Shown: one piece after another, positions 46,051-58,378 of the stretch
How the letters are laid out: each line of letters opens with the position of its first letter
How positions within the stretch are numbered: the first letter of the stretch is position 1
DNA from: Certhia americana
Taxonomy: Eukaryota; Chordata; Aves; Passeriformes; Certhiidae
Direction: 5' to 3'
Assembly: GCA_018697195.1 (NCBI GenBank)
Contig: CM031869.1
Location: 17,310,411-17,374,410, forward strand
Length of the DNA stretch: 64,000 nt
Made by a program: the position numbers and the translations under genes
The notes under the pieces: model-generated
Databases searched by the model: none
Told to the model about the DNA's origin: nothing
The model's input: only the letters and a program-made list of their open reading frames with translations

Positions 46051-48479
46051 CTGAAATTCTCCCCTTAGGGCTCCACCCAGCCCCCAGACATCCTCACAGA
46101 GGCTCTGGAAGCACCAGTGTGTCGCTGAGCGGCTTAACCAGCTCTTGCTGCGTGTGAGTGAGGCCCCATCCTCTCGCAGGGAGGGTACGAGCAAGTGGAA
46201 ATCAGGGCTTATGTTTGCCACTGATAAATGTATTAATCTTTAGAGCAGAATTTCAACTACAACCCTTTTCCAGGCACCTCGGCGCTCCCTTATTTTGCAG
46301 GCCTTGTAAGGGAATGTGATTTTGCCTTTTAACTGGAGTGTATCTTATGCTAAGCAGCGAGATTAAGCGGAGGGATCCAAAAGAAGTTGCTGAATGGCAG
46401 AATTGCCTTTATAAATAACATTAATAATTTATCCGATCCAGGGGTTTTTTGGGTAAATGAAATACCTGCCTCTGTATAAAGCCCACTGAATAGGAACACA
46501 TCTCTGCTTTTATGAGGCTGGGATTAAAGAAGGGAAATGCTAAGGGGCTTATCTTCGCTTCAATTTGCAGCCCTTCCGGCTAATGGCAAACTCATTTAAG
46601 GAGCTGCTGTGTTTGTGCCAGCTCCGGCTTTGTTCTCGGTGCTGGAGCTTGGCTGCATTTCCCACCACGGTGCTGGGGAGAGCTGAGAGGAAGCATTTTG
46701 TTTTCCTGACCTCAGATTACCAGACAAAAGCCAGCAAGAATGGTTTTCCTCTGAGCCGTCCCTGTTCTGGGCTGGGCCAAGACGCCCGTGTGGGAGAGGC
46801 CGAGCCTGGATGAGACCGTGGAGCATCTGTCAAACGTGTGCCCCGAGTCCTCCTGCACCAACAGGCGTGAAATGGCAACATTCACCCTCCCCAAAGTCCA
46901 CAAGCTGTCACTTCTCAGCTTTTCTTTCATGCCCGGTGAAAATCAATCGCTTCAAAGTTCACTGAAGGTGAAGGCAGCGTTTGCTTTCCATTCAGGGCTG
47001 AGCCATCTTCGGGAGCAAACCTCTCGAAAGGCAGAATAGCAAAAATCAGCAGAAAAAAATGCTCTGAATAATTCCAACTAGGCAAGGGAAAAGCAATTTG
47101 CTCCTGGTTATTCCTCAGACAAAAGTATGAATATAAAAAATCATTGGCTATTTACCCTGCCTGGACTGTTTTCATGAGGTTTGTGCCATTCCAGCTTTGC
47201 TTCACCAACCCTCAAAGACCTCATCACTGGATCCTCGAAGCATTTAAAGAAATCAGGGGGCTTGGGGGATTATATTTTTTTTTTTTTTTTTGCATCAGCA
47301 GGGCCCAAAAGCAGAGCAAACAAAGGGGTCCTAAATCTGACCCAAGCTGCTGCTTGTGCGTGCACTGACCTGGATCAGGCTCTGACCGACTCCACCAGCA
47401 AGCAAATTTTATCCAAAATAATGTTATAAGCTCTGTGCTTTGCATTCAGAGAGCGAGGCTGTGGCAAAGGCAGGTGGGAATTTACAATCTGCTTTAGCAA
47501 AACCTGAGATTGTCTTTAGCTGGGTGTTTAAAGGCAGTTTCATGTTCACCCACATCTGCTGCTGCCCAGGCGGGCCCGCAATCCCCAGAGCTGTGCTGCT
47601 GCAGCGAGGAGAGGAAACAGAAAGGGAGATGAAGACCTCCTAGGCTTTATCAAACCCCACCAAAAAGTCAGGAGATTTGGGGATTATGCCGTGTAATTAC
47701 ATTACCTGCAGAAAAAAGTTGCCTGAGAATTTCCTGTCTTGTGCTGCCAGCGCTTTTCAGACATTAGTAACACACAACTTCCCATTGTCTTCTCCTGAGG
47801 CACAGATGGGCTAATTTTCAGCTACCTGATAATTACACATTGTTTGAAACTATATCAAAAGCTTCCACTCCTGCCATCCTGCAGCAGCCATTCCTGCAGC
47901 TCCCAAAATCCCTGGCTGGGGCGTGCAGGCATCCCCATCCCTCAGTCCATCTGTCCCTCCAGGAGTGGCGCTTCAATGACTCCAACCCATTTGGAAAAGG
48001 TGCAAATGTCTGCAAAAACAGCCTGGGAAACCTGAGTGGGAGCGTGGAGGCTCTGGAGCATCTTCTCTGCTCCTTTCCAGCATCCCAGGTTAGTGGGGGA
48101 TAATGCTACATCGAGATGGTCCTGCTGAAATGCTCGTGGGGATGCTGATGTTGTGGGGAAAGGATGAAGAACCAACATGAGAGGCTAAAAATCGGCACAA
48201 CAACAGTTTAGTCTCAATTTTCCTGGGCAAAGTTGGGGATTGTCAGGGTGGAGAAAGGCAGGATGGTGAGGGAAGGTGACAGCCCCTCCTCTTGAGCCAA
48301 GGTGAGGGCTGGAGAATCTCCTTGTCCCCTGATCCCTCCTCTTCAGGAGTGGTTTCTCTGCCAGTTGAGCTCTGATTGGATTTAGAAGGCGTTTTTTTTA
48401 GTGGGAAAATGCAGAAGTCCTCCTCACTCCTGTGTTTGCTGCTCCCCATCATCAGGTCCTCCTGTTCCCTTATCAAAGA
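46051..48479. other. Repeat-poor intergenic block, candidate conserved elements
   Basis: The richest block of clean single-copy-looking sequence on the right side. 46190-46560 and 47650-47870 are AT-rich with TAATTA/CAGATGG-type words. A run of 18 T lies near 47275-47292. No gene recognised; the 82-codon frame at 46565 lacks any domain. Confidence 0.45.
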
Positions 48480-49115
48480 AGGAAATTAAATCGGGTTGAC
48501 ATGACCGGCTCTTGACAAACCCCTGTTCTTTGATTTTACTCATCCTTTTACAAGTTGCTCATTTAAGCCTTTCCTCCAACCTCTTTCAGGGAATTTAGAT
48601 TAAGATGATTATTCAGGTTTTTTTCTAACATTTTTTTTAATTTTAAGTATCCTCTTCAAAGAGAGGTGCTTCTCTCATCTCCAGGGACCTCTGCACCCTC
48701 ATCAATTTTGAAGATAACCACCAAGGGTTCAACGTTCCAGGGTGTTTTTCATCAGATCCTCTCATTTTGAATACATCTGACACATCCAAATGGCTCCAAA
48801 CTCCTTCCCTTCCTCTGGCCTTCCCCACAGTTCCCTTCAAAGCTGTTTCATTATGTTTCATCCACAATTAACCTTTGGATAAAGACTGAAGCAATGGAGA
48901 TGGGACAAATCCCTGCTTGGAATGTTCAGTCTGTTCTCCCTCCCCAGACATTCAGGGCTCTCCACATCTTCCTGTTCTCATTTTACATCTGATTTATTTG
49001 TGGGCCTTCTGGTTGCTTCCAAAACCTTGTGAGCAGCTCCCACTGTGTGAACCTGCATTATCCCTCTTTTATCCCTCCAGAATGGGCCTGTTCCCGCTCT
49101 CCACATGATTTTTTT
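48480..49115 (-). mobile_element. Fossil CR1/L3 LINE, antisense
   Basis: Top-strand landmarks in order: GACAAACCCCTGTTCTTTG, CATCAGATCCTCTCATTTTG, GGATAAAGACTGAAGCAATGGAG, CTGATTTATTTGTGGGCCTTCTGG. These resemble antisense ancient CR1/L3 ORF2. Confidence 0.55.
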
Positions 49116-52100
49116 CCAGCTCCCAGACCCCACTGCTGCCGTAATTCCATCTAATTATGCTCCTTATCAGCTTTCCTGGGAAGCAGTTTGTTGTTGTGCA
49201 CCATCTTTGGTGTCTTCTGGGAGCTGCCAGTTCTCCTGCGTTTCCTTACTGCACATTCCCATCCAGGAGAGCTCCTCCAGCACAGCCCTGATCACTGTCA
49301 GCTGCTCATTATTTTGTTATTTCTGTCATCCCGCCTCGCTGTGCTGCTGGGAAGAGACGCTCAGGTGATCCAAAACTTCTCCTGTTCCCAAATCTCTTGG
49401 GAGGAGAGTTAAGGACTGGCCTGATAACGCTGCAGAACTGAAGAGAGCGGATGGCTGAAAGCTCCTGAAACCCGCTCTGGCAGTGACCCTGAGAGGAGCA
49501 GGAGTTCCCTGGGGGAAAGAGATCCAGAACTGGCCAATTTTTCCCTGTTGGATTGTGTGTGGGAAGTGCCAGAGCCTGGCATCTCCTGTTGTTCTCCCTG
49601 CACATGGAGCTGGGATGGAAGAGCAGCTCTGCCCCTGCCTTGGCTCTTCAGAACCTTCATATCCTCAGCTCAAGAGGACCAAGGTGTCACCACCTCCACA
49701 TCCATATTTTTGGGGTCCCTGCCTCACACTCCTGAGGTTCCCATATCTTTCTGTGTCTCCTGTGGCCACTTGGAGTCAAGAGCCATTGCAGAGGTGTCTC
49801 CCAGAGGGAGGAACTCCAGCTGCCATGGGGGATGTTCCACACTCAGCTCCTGGATGTGATTTAGTCTCAGGTTTAAGGAACGCTCTCCCTCTCTCTCGCT
49901 CGCCTGGAGTACCAAAGCAGCGAGATAAAAGACAGGGCCAGGGAAGGTTGTTAAAAAATTACTTGCAAATTAACGTGAGGACAAAGTGTGTGAGTTAATA
50001 TCGTCTAAAGACCCTTGGAAGCGGCGCTGGCGCGTGCACCCTCCGAGCACCGACATTCCCAGGCACAACTACACTGGTAAACTGAGCCCAGGGGGCTTGA
50101 TTAACAGGAAATTTTCAGAATGCCAATTAGAGCAAAGTTTACTGAACAAATTGTTTGCACTTGTACCCTAGAACCATCATGAATTTTAATTCTGCATGGA
50201 TTTATGTGGCTGAAACAATAATTAAAGATACATGAACGCCTCACGTTCAGGAGAATCCCCCAGGGCTGTGCTGGAGTTTTGGGTGGGGAAGGGGGTGAGG
50301 AGCCTGTTTGGGCAGGAGCTGCTCTCTCCTGGGGGGATGTGGAGTGGAAAAGGCTTTTCCCTGTGGAAATGAGCAGTTTTCCAAGTACTGAGCTCCCAGA
50401 TTTGTGCTGTGTTTTCTCTTTGATTGCTTTTTTCTCTCTTTTTTATTCCTTCATTTCTGTAACCTGATGCATGGGATGTTTTCCCAATAAAGAGTGGCTT
50501 GTCTTTTCCTGCCTCCCACTTTTGGAGGCTGTGGGATCTTAAATCACCTCCTTGTCTCCCCCAAAACTGGAGCCTTGCCCCTCCTGCAGCCTGGGAATGT
50601 ACAGAGAAATCCCTTTTCTCCTTATCCCTGCTCCTGCTCAAGCACTTCCAGGTTTGGATATCGGGGAAAGGCAGATGGGGGTGAATCCCTTTTCTCCTAA
50701 TCCCTGCTCAGCCATTCCCAGTTTGGATGTGGGGGACAGGCAAATGAGGATGGATGCCTTTTCTCCTGATCCTTGCCCAGCCATTCCCAGGTTGGGATGT
50801 GGGGGAAAGGCCTGGAATGCACAGGGAGCAGCTGTGCCCCCGGGAGAAGTCACAACCAGCGGTGTGATGTCAATGTGTGTCTTCATTTGAATTCCTCTCC
50901 TCCTCTCCTGGTTGCTGGTAAATAAGTTACACGTATTTTTAGAAGAAGTTATTTTCTGTCACTGCACTTTTAAATGTCAAGCTCCTGGAGAGGAGTCTTT
51001 GCAAGAGTTTAAGGTCAGTCAGGCTTTAAGGAAGAAATACAGGTAGGGAAGAGCAGCAGTGGTCGGGCTTTCGTCCAGCCTAAGCCTGGCTCCAGTTTAA
51101 ATGCTGGACAAGCAGGAGCATCCCACACAGAGGAGACAGCTATGGGAACAGCTCTCCCTGCCCCTCAGTTATGGAAAAAATGGAAAACTTTGACCAAAAA
51201 ATGCTGGATGAAAATTCTGTGTTGTGCTGGTTTATGAGCACTGATGAATAATTCATCCTCCCAAAGGTCGGTTTACAAATGATTAATTAACCTTAAGAGA
51301 AGTTGTCCTCGTTGGCAGCATCCGTTGTTCTGAAAAGTTTCATCATGTCTGCATGGGCTGTTTAAACACGATTATTTGGGAAAAGGCTCGAGGAGCCTCG
51401 GAGTGAATGGAGAGGGGTCAGCACCAGCCATGGGGGTCACAGCGGCTCCTCAGGCTTTTCTGGGCCTCTGTGGGGTAAACCAGGCTCAGACAGTGCTGGA
51501 CATGCTGAGATGTGGCTGGGGGGGTGCTGGAATTGCACAGGAAAGCATTCAGCATTAGTTTTCCTGCTTTAAAGTGGGAGTGTGGCCCTCCTGCTGGAAT
51601 GCTGCTCCTGGATCTCCTGCTGGGACTAATGGCTGTGGGGACACTGCCTGGGAAGGCAGGCCTGGCGTCCCAGGGCTTGCTGCATTTGTTACCAGCCATT
51701 TCTCGTGTGCACTTATTAACAAAGTGCTCCTTAAAAGCTCTTCCAGTGTATGGAGTCATTCCTGGCTGATCCCAGATGCCTCTGGTGAACAATGTCTCTG
51801 CTGGAGCTGCCTCAGCTCAGCAGGGTCCCGAGAAACTGCAGCTGCTGGGGACCCCCTCAACCCCTCTGCCCCCTGATTCAGGCTCCAGGAGAGCCTCAGC
51901 TCTTGCCAGGGTCACTTATGATGCTGATATTGATTTATTTTAATTAATGGATGTGTTTTATTTTGACAGAGGCAAAGGCTGAAGACTAGGTCCTCTCAGT
52001 ACCTCTCCCAGGACAAGTGTGTGGAAATCTTGCTTACATCATCAAGTTGCTGTTTCTCCAGCTCCTTCTTCTTCCTTCCCCTCCCAAAATCAGCAGGACA

Positions 52101-52477
52101 CCAGGTTTTTCTTGCACTAGAAAACAATTTTCCCTCTCCCCTGACACAGCTCCTACATTGCACGAAGTTAAATTGATTTATTCTTGTATTTTTAAATCCA
52201 TGAAGTGGCAAAAGCAGCATATTCACACCTGAGTGCTCCCTCTCCTAAACTGAGGGAGGTTTCCCAAATGTTTCAGCTCAACTCCACTGTTTGGAGAGAG
52301 GGATCACAGAAAGCACAGGAAGAGTCTGGAGGAAAACACAACAAAGATTGTTGTGAGCAGTTGGGTTTAGCTTTGTTAAGCAGGGCTGGACACCAGAAGG
52401 GGCTTTAGTGGGGTGTGGAGCCTAAGCTGGGTTCAGTGACTCATACTGGTCACTCAAATGGGAATTAGGGGTTCAAA
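49116..52477. other. Intergenic, minisatellite and possible conserved element
   Basis: Holds the 3 x ~70-bp repeat, and clean sequence at 49980-50230 with GGCGCTGGCGCG and several TAATTA/ATTAA words. Otherwise no gene or named repeat. The 171-codon frame at 49483 is not protein-like. Confidence 0.45.
50608..50811. repeat. 3-unit minisatellite, ~69-76 bp
   Basis: Units start at 50608, 50684 and 50753, each with CCTTTTCTCCT.ATCC(C/T)TGC, a CCATTCCCAG or equivalent and a GGGG(G/A)A(A/C)AGG end. Confidence 0.88.
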
Positions 52478-52695
52478 TTGAAAGGGAAAATTAGGAATTG
52501 TTCCCTGGGAGGGTGGGCAGGCCCTGGCAGCTGTGGCTGCCCCTGGATCCCTGGCAGTGTCCCAGGCCAGGTTGGACATTGGGACTGGGAGCAGCCTGGG
52601 ATAGTGGAAGGTGTCCCTGCCATGGCAGAGGTGGGATGGGACAATTTTAAAGGTCCTTCCCAATCCAAACCATTCTGGGAGTCCCAGATTCTGCA
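52478..52695 (+). mobile_element. CR1 LINE 3' fragment
   Basis: Sense CR1 from AAAATTAGGAATTGTTCCC through GGATCCCTGGCAGTGTCCCAGG to ATCCAAACCATTCTGGGAGTCCC; about 20 bp missing after GGCCCTGGCA relative to its relatives. Confidence 0.92.
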
Positions 52696-55600
52696 CAAAC
52701 ATCTGTCTGTGGGACGCTGATGGACCCTCTGGATTCAGCCCAGAAACGATGGACAGCCCATGCACAGCTTGATGTCACCACTCAGCTGCCAAACCACCAA
52801 GTTTTTGCCACCTATCTGCTCCTGTCCCACATCTCCTGGCTGCCAGTCCCTGCAAAATCTCTCCCAGACTGCTGGAATTTGGAGCATTTGGGGTCATGGG
52901 GACCATCCAAGTGACATCAGAGTTGCAGAACCCGCTGTGTCAGCTCTGCCTGTGTTCCTCTAGCTCAGGCATCTCCTGGAGCTCCAGCTTTAATCCCCAT
53001 ATTTCTGCGTTTGTAGGGTTTTTTTTTTAGAAGCATGAAAATGATTTACAACATTTCACATTGCATTTTTTTTAATCCCTCGAAATGAAAACAAATCTTT
53101 TCCCGACTTCACCCGATTTCAAGGACTCGCTTTTGTTCGGCTCTTGCCGAAAAAAACTATGGGTGGGAGAAACTCCTAAAATCCCCAACCACTGGAAAGA
53201 AAATTGGTATTTTTCCAAGTTAAGTACTCTGACAGAGCGAACATACATGTTTAATTTGAAAATGTTGATTCCAAATGGATTTTTGTTTAAAAAAAGCTTT
53301 CCTCAAGCAAGTCAATATTTGTAATCAAATTGAAATTTCCTCTGGGAATTATTTATTTTCATGAGGTCTAATTTTTGCAAGGAAAAATTCTATGCAGGAA
53401 GGGTTTAAGGCGCTTTAAAGCAGCTTTAGGAATCTGAGAGATGGGAGGGGGCTGGGAAATCCCACTCAGGCTGAGCCCACTTGCCTTTGATGAGGGTGAG
53501 CTGATGAAAGAGTTTAAAGTGACTCTTTCTTCTTTGAAAAGGGAAAAGAGTGAGCAGGAGGAAAGGGGAGGAATTGAAAGGGAGGAGACATCCAACACCA
53601 GTTCCCTTCCCATCCCCTCCTTTATATTCCTCAGATACCAAGAGTAAAAAATCCATGTGGCCCTGGGATTCCCCTTGGAAATGTTGGACAGCAAAGTGAG
53701 GGACCTGAGCTGGATTTGTGGGGTTCCTCTGTGGCCAGAGGGGACAAGGGGTACTCCGGGGAGGTGTGGAGCTCCCCTGCCCTCACCTGGCACCTGCTGC
53801 AGGAGATGAGTTGTGCAAAGATGAGCTGAGGGTGGCAGGTCCACAGCCACCACAGGTTCGTGTCCACCACAAGTCCATGGCCACAACGGGTCCATGGTCA
53901 CCACTGGTCCATGGTCACCACAGGTTTCTGTCCACCACAGGTCTGTACCCACTACATGTCTGTACCCACCACAGGTCAGTGTCCACCACAGGTCAGTGTC
54001 CACCACAAGTCCATGGCCACCACAAGTCCACCACAGGTCCATGTCCATTACAGGTCTGTGTCCACCAAAAGTCCATTTCTACCACAGGTCCCTGTCCACC
54101 ACAGATTCCTATTCTTTGGGGAAAATTGTCAGGGCACAACCTCAATATGATTTTCCTGTAGAATCTCTGTCCATTTTAGAGCAACAGTTGGGGTTAATGA
54201 TGTGCATAATTTACACTATTATGCCTTTTATTTATTTTTATTATTATAAATTGCCTGCTTTCATGTTTCTCTTCATGATGATGCTCTGGGAAAACAACAG
54301 AGTGGTAGGAAAACAACAACAGAGCCCTGCAGTGTCAGCCTGGAACCCAGAGCCAGCATTCCCAGGCTCCAGACACTCCCAGGAGCACCGTGGCAGACCC
54401 ATAGTCTGAGGTAACTGCCAGCCTGCAGGTTTATTGGGAATGGGGACAAGGGAATTCAGGATTCCTTTGCTCTCACACAAGGAGGCAGGCCCAGCCCTCA
54501 GCATCTCCTGACACTGCTCCTCCACCTGCACCCACGGGCTGGAGGTTTGGGGGCCCTCTTCCAAAGGAGCAGGATTTGCCTCCTCATCCCCAGGCTGTGC
54601 CCAAGGAGATGGAGAGGGACTGCCTCTAGTTTTGCTGTAGCTGGAGGGGGATAAGGACATTCCAAGCTGTGGTGGCTCCAGGCACAGCTCCTGGGGCATC
54701 GTGGGTGGCTCCTCTCCACAATCCTCAAAGCTTTACAAACATGCCCTGATTATTTGTCAGCTCAAACGATTCCTTACCTTCCCAATCTTGCTGGTTCAGC
54801 CCCTTTTCCAACGGATTGGGGTGAACTGATCACCAAACAAAACACTTTTCTATCCACCAGGCCCTGATTTTATTGCTCTGCCCAAACACACTCCCTGCCT
54901 GGGCTTGGATACCTGTGGGGAAAGGCCCTGCTGGAAACATTTAGGGACTGGCAGGAAAAATTATCAGAATGATTGGGGTGATTAATTTGGAGTTGTTGAA
55001 GACCCTTTTAAAAGATGCCCTAAATGTGTTCCAAAAAGCCACGCTGATCACAAAAGCAATGAAGAAATGCACCTTGATGAGATAAGAGGTGAAAGAAGCA
55101 ATAAAGCCAAATAAAACAACCTATATACGAAATGGGATAAGAGCAAGCTGACAGCAGCAATCACTGGGCAGAAAAGAAGGGATGCAAACAGGGCCTGACA
55201 AGAATCTGAGCTGGGAAAAGAGCCTCAGTGGAGAAGGAGAGGTGGTGTCCCAAACCAGTGTTTGGATTTCCAGGTGTCCTGGCAATTCCTGTCCGGAGGG
55301 AGCACGGCAGGGCTGCTCCAGAGGGTCTGTGGTGGTTATTTTAAATGGAGAATTCCTGGTTTGGACAATCCTGAACTGGTTGTGGAATACTCCTGCCTCC
55401 CCTCAGATTTTTAAAATAAATCTGAAATCCAAAGCTTGGAAACTGAACTCTTTAGCTGGAAAAGCTTCTGATCCATCTGTTTTAGCTCTGCTCTCACTCC
55501 TGAGGACATGAAAAAACACATTGTGGTGTTTTCCTGTCATCCAGAGCATTGACTTCCCTGGCAGGACCTAAACCTGTTGTTTTCAGGGTTCCAGGAGCAG

Positions 55601-57357
55601 ATCCAGCATTTCCCAGGGTAACAAACATGCTGGGAACATGCAAGACCATTGTGGATGCTGCAAATTCCCTCCTCCAGGTGCTTGGGAGCTTTGGCTGCAC
55701 ATGCACAACCAGGCAGGTACCACGGCAGAGAGATGGGAGAAATTCCTGCTGCCCTCAAGGGTCTGTCCATAAAATGGGCTTTTCCTGCTTGTTTTAAATA
55801 GTTTTGCTCTGTCTGAGGTTTGGATCCAGGTTTCTCCAGCCTGGAAGCCAGAGGGGCTGGAAAAAGCTTGGGTGGGGGGGATTCAAGGTCTCCTGTTTCC
55901 AGCACTGGGCAGAGGGGTGGGAAAGATCCCCCTCAAAGAGCCAAAATCCAGGGATGTTTCGGCCTCTGCTGGCACTGGCACAGAAACCAGGAAAACATTG
56001 ACTTCTAGGGGGACATGCAAATACAGGGAACTTCCAGTTGGCCAAAATCCTATCAAACCTGACCTCTGATGAACTGCACCCTCCACACTCTCAAACAGCC
56101 TCTGCTCAATATTGGCACTGCAAACATTTCCCTTGGAGGGCTGAAGGAGCAGCAGAGCCTGGAGGTCCCAGAGATGTTTCATTCCCAGGATTTCTGTGCC
56201 TGTTCCCAACTGCAAACCCTGTGGGGAAAGCCCCAAACTGCAGATTTGCTGTTACCAGAGCACCTGAACCTCCTCAATTACAGAAAAACCAGAGTGAGAC
56301 AGAAAGAAATGATCTTTCCCAGCAGGATGGTCCTTTACCTCAGGCTGGTTTTCAATCTTGGAATCCCCTGAGGAAAAGCCTCCAGGAAAAGCCCCTTCCC
56401 TGACTTTGGAGCAGGGCAGACACACTAAGGAACAAACACCGAGTTAGAAATAATGAGAAATCTTTGGGGAAAAAGTAATCTGAGTTTGATGAAAACCATG
56501 AAGGAAGAAATGGAAGCTTCTCTGCAGAATTCCTCACCTCCCAAGCCAAGGATTTCAGCAGACCTCAGCTTTGTTCAGCACTACAAATATATCAACAATT
56601 TATTCCCTCATTCCCTGGACTACTCCAAGCTTTTTAGAGTAGTCTAAAGCACAGGCAAATCCATTAAAAAATTGATTCCTTGTATTTCTTTATACCTGCC
56701 TCTAACTTGAAGCCCTTCCCTGTTAAACCCCGACTACAGCAAATGCACCTTTTGCCTTTCCTCTGCCCAGCAAGATGTTCCTGACATTTTTGGGCTTTAT
56801 CCCTCATCCTGCCCTTGAGTGTCCTAGAGCCATGGGGTGGGAGATGCAGCTGCAGCTCCTGGGAATGGGGGGGATAAAGCTCCTTCTGCCACCACTCTGG
56901 GACTGCTGGCAGCAATTCCAGACAGGCAGATTCTCCGTGGCTCCACCTGCACCCCAAGCCCACAGGCTGTGGGGTGCTGTGGGTTACACTGCACCGAGGC
57001 TCCTTCTGCCCCAGTCCCAGCTTGGAGCAGAGCTCTTCTCACTGTGGGGATTATCCAGAGCTGTGGCAGAAACTTCAGTATTCCATCCCAATTCCACAAC
57101 CTGAGCTCTGTCTGCTTTGGGTGCTTCAAATCCAGCAAATGGGAACCACAGCCAGAGGTGATTCAGGCTGGACCAGGCACTGCACTTTTCCCAAAAATCT
57201 GAAAACAGTCTACAACAATCACCACTGCCAAACACCTTGAAAACCATGGAAGTTCACGTGGTTCCTGAGCAGCAGGAGCAGAAGGCACGGTGTTCCCAGC
57301 TTAAAGTTCCCTCCTGCAGCCCTGGCTTTGCCCTGGGGATGTTTGATGTACCTCCAG
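52696..57357. other. Intergenic with a 17-bp minisatellite, no gene recognised
   Basis: 53838-54112 is tandem repeat. The 226-codon minus-strand frame 54048-53368 runs from the repeat into ordinary sequence; its N-terminal half is repeat-encoded (WWTCGGH-like), so I do not call it a gene. The rest is single-copy-looking. Confidence 0.5.
53838..54112. repeat. 17-bp minisatellite, ~16 units
   Basis: Consensus CCACCACAGGTCTGTGT with alternating CAAGTCCATGG-type variants. Because 17 is not a multiple of three, the three frames of a strand each read a 51-bp cycle, and stop-free repeats make all of them open. Register is lost once near 54018. Confidence 0.93.
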
Positions 57358-57480
57358 CCATTCCATTCCATTCCATTCCATTCCATTCCATTCCATTCCA
57401 TTCCNNNNNNNNNNATTCCATTCCATTCCATTCCATTCCATTCCATTCCATTCCATTCCATCCCATTCCATTCCATTCCA
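57358..57480. repeat. (ATTCC)n satellite-like microsatellite with gap
   Basis: Perfect ATTCC pentamers broken by 10 N at 57405-57414 and one CATCC variant near 57462. The array's true length is unknown. The frames encoding IPFHS or GMEWN repeats are artefacts. Confidence 0.97.
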
Positions 57481-57849
57481 CCCCTATCAGGCCACTGCTG
57501 TGCACAGCCCTGGCAACCCATGGCAGCAGTGCCCAAATCCTCCAGCTCCAGGGTGTGGTGCCAGCATGGCCAATCCCTTCTCCAGCAGAGCAGGGACCTT
57601 CCAGGCCAGCTCACTGCACAATTAGGCTGAGATTAAGCAAAGCTTAAATAACTTCTGGGAGCTGGACTCCAGCTGATCGCACTGGAGGTTGTCACAGGAA
57701 GATCCAGGAAAGGAAAATATTCCTTCCCACCCAAATAAGCTCCTAACAAAGCAAATCCTGCCAGCAATTTCTCATCCCTCTCCTGGAGCAAAGCATTCCC
57801 AGCCTGGCTAAAGAATGATGGAAGTGCTGTGCTGGAAGGAAGGACACGC
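57481..57849. other. Intergenic, nothing seen
   Basis: Short stretch between satellite and CR1, with no recognisable features. Confidence 0.5.
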
Positions 57850-58378
57850 TTGGAAAAGAGATCCCAGCTGAATTCCTGCTTCCAGATCTGGGGGTCCCTG
57901 CACAGGAAGGACCTGGAGCTGCTGAGTGAGTCCAGAGGAGGCCATGGGGATGTTCCCAGGGCTGGAGCCCCTCTGCCATGGAGCCAGGCTGGGAGAGCTG
58001 GAGGGGCTCAGCTGGACAAGAGAAGGATCCATGGAAACACCAGAGTCCCTTCCAGTGCCTAAAGGGGCTCCAGGAGAGCAGAAGAGGGACTGGTGACAAG
58101 GGATGGAGGGACAGGACACAGGGAATGGCTTCCCACTGCCAGAGGGCAGGGATGGATGGGATATTGGGCAGGAATTGTTTGCTGTGAGGGTGGGCAGGCC
58201 CTGGCACAGGGTGCCCAGAGCAGCTGTGGCTGCCCCTGGATCCCTGGCAGTGCCCAAGGCCAGACTGGACAGGGCTTGGAGCAGCCTGGGACAGTGGGAG
58301 GTGTCCCTGCCATGGCAGGGGGTGGCACTGGATGACTTTTATGGTCCCTTCCAACCCAAATCATTCTGGGGTTTCATG
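57850..58378 (+). mobile_element. CR1 LINE, ~530-bp copy
   Basis: Longest copy of the main young subfamily. It runs from GAGATCCCAGCTGAATTCCTG and the GACCTGGAGCTGCTGAGTGAG block through GGAGCCAGGCTGGGAGAGC and GGGATATTGGGCAGGAATTG to CATTCTGGGGTTTCATGAAGG. The minus-strand 203-codon frame is an antisense by-product. Confidence 0.94.

Noticed and set aside
53368..54048. 226-codon minus-strand frame
   Set aside because: Its first half is 17-bp minisatellite translation; no domain in the remainder.
57219..57647. Frames encoding IPFHS or GMEWN repeats
   Set aside because: Translation of the ATTCC array and N gap.
57743..58354. 203-codon minus-strand frame
   Set aside because: Antisense of a CR1 copy.
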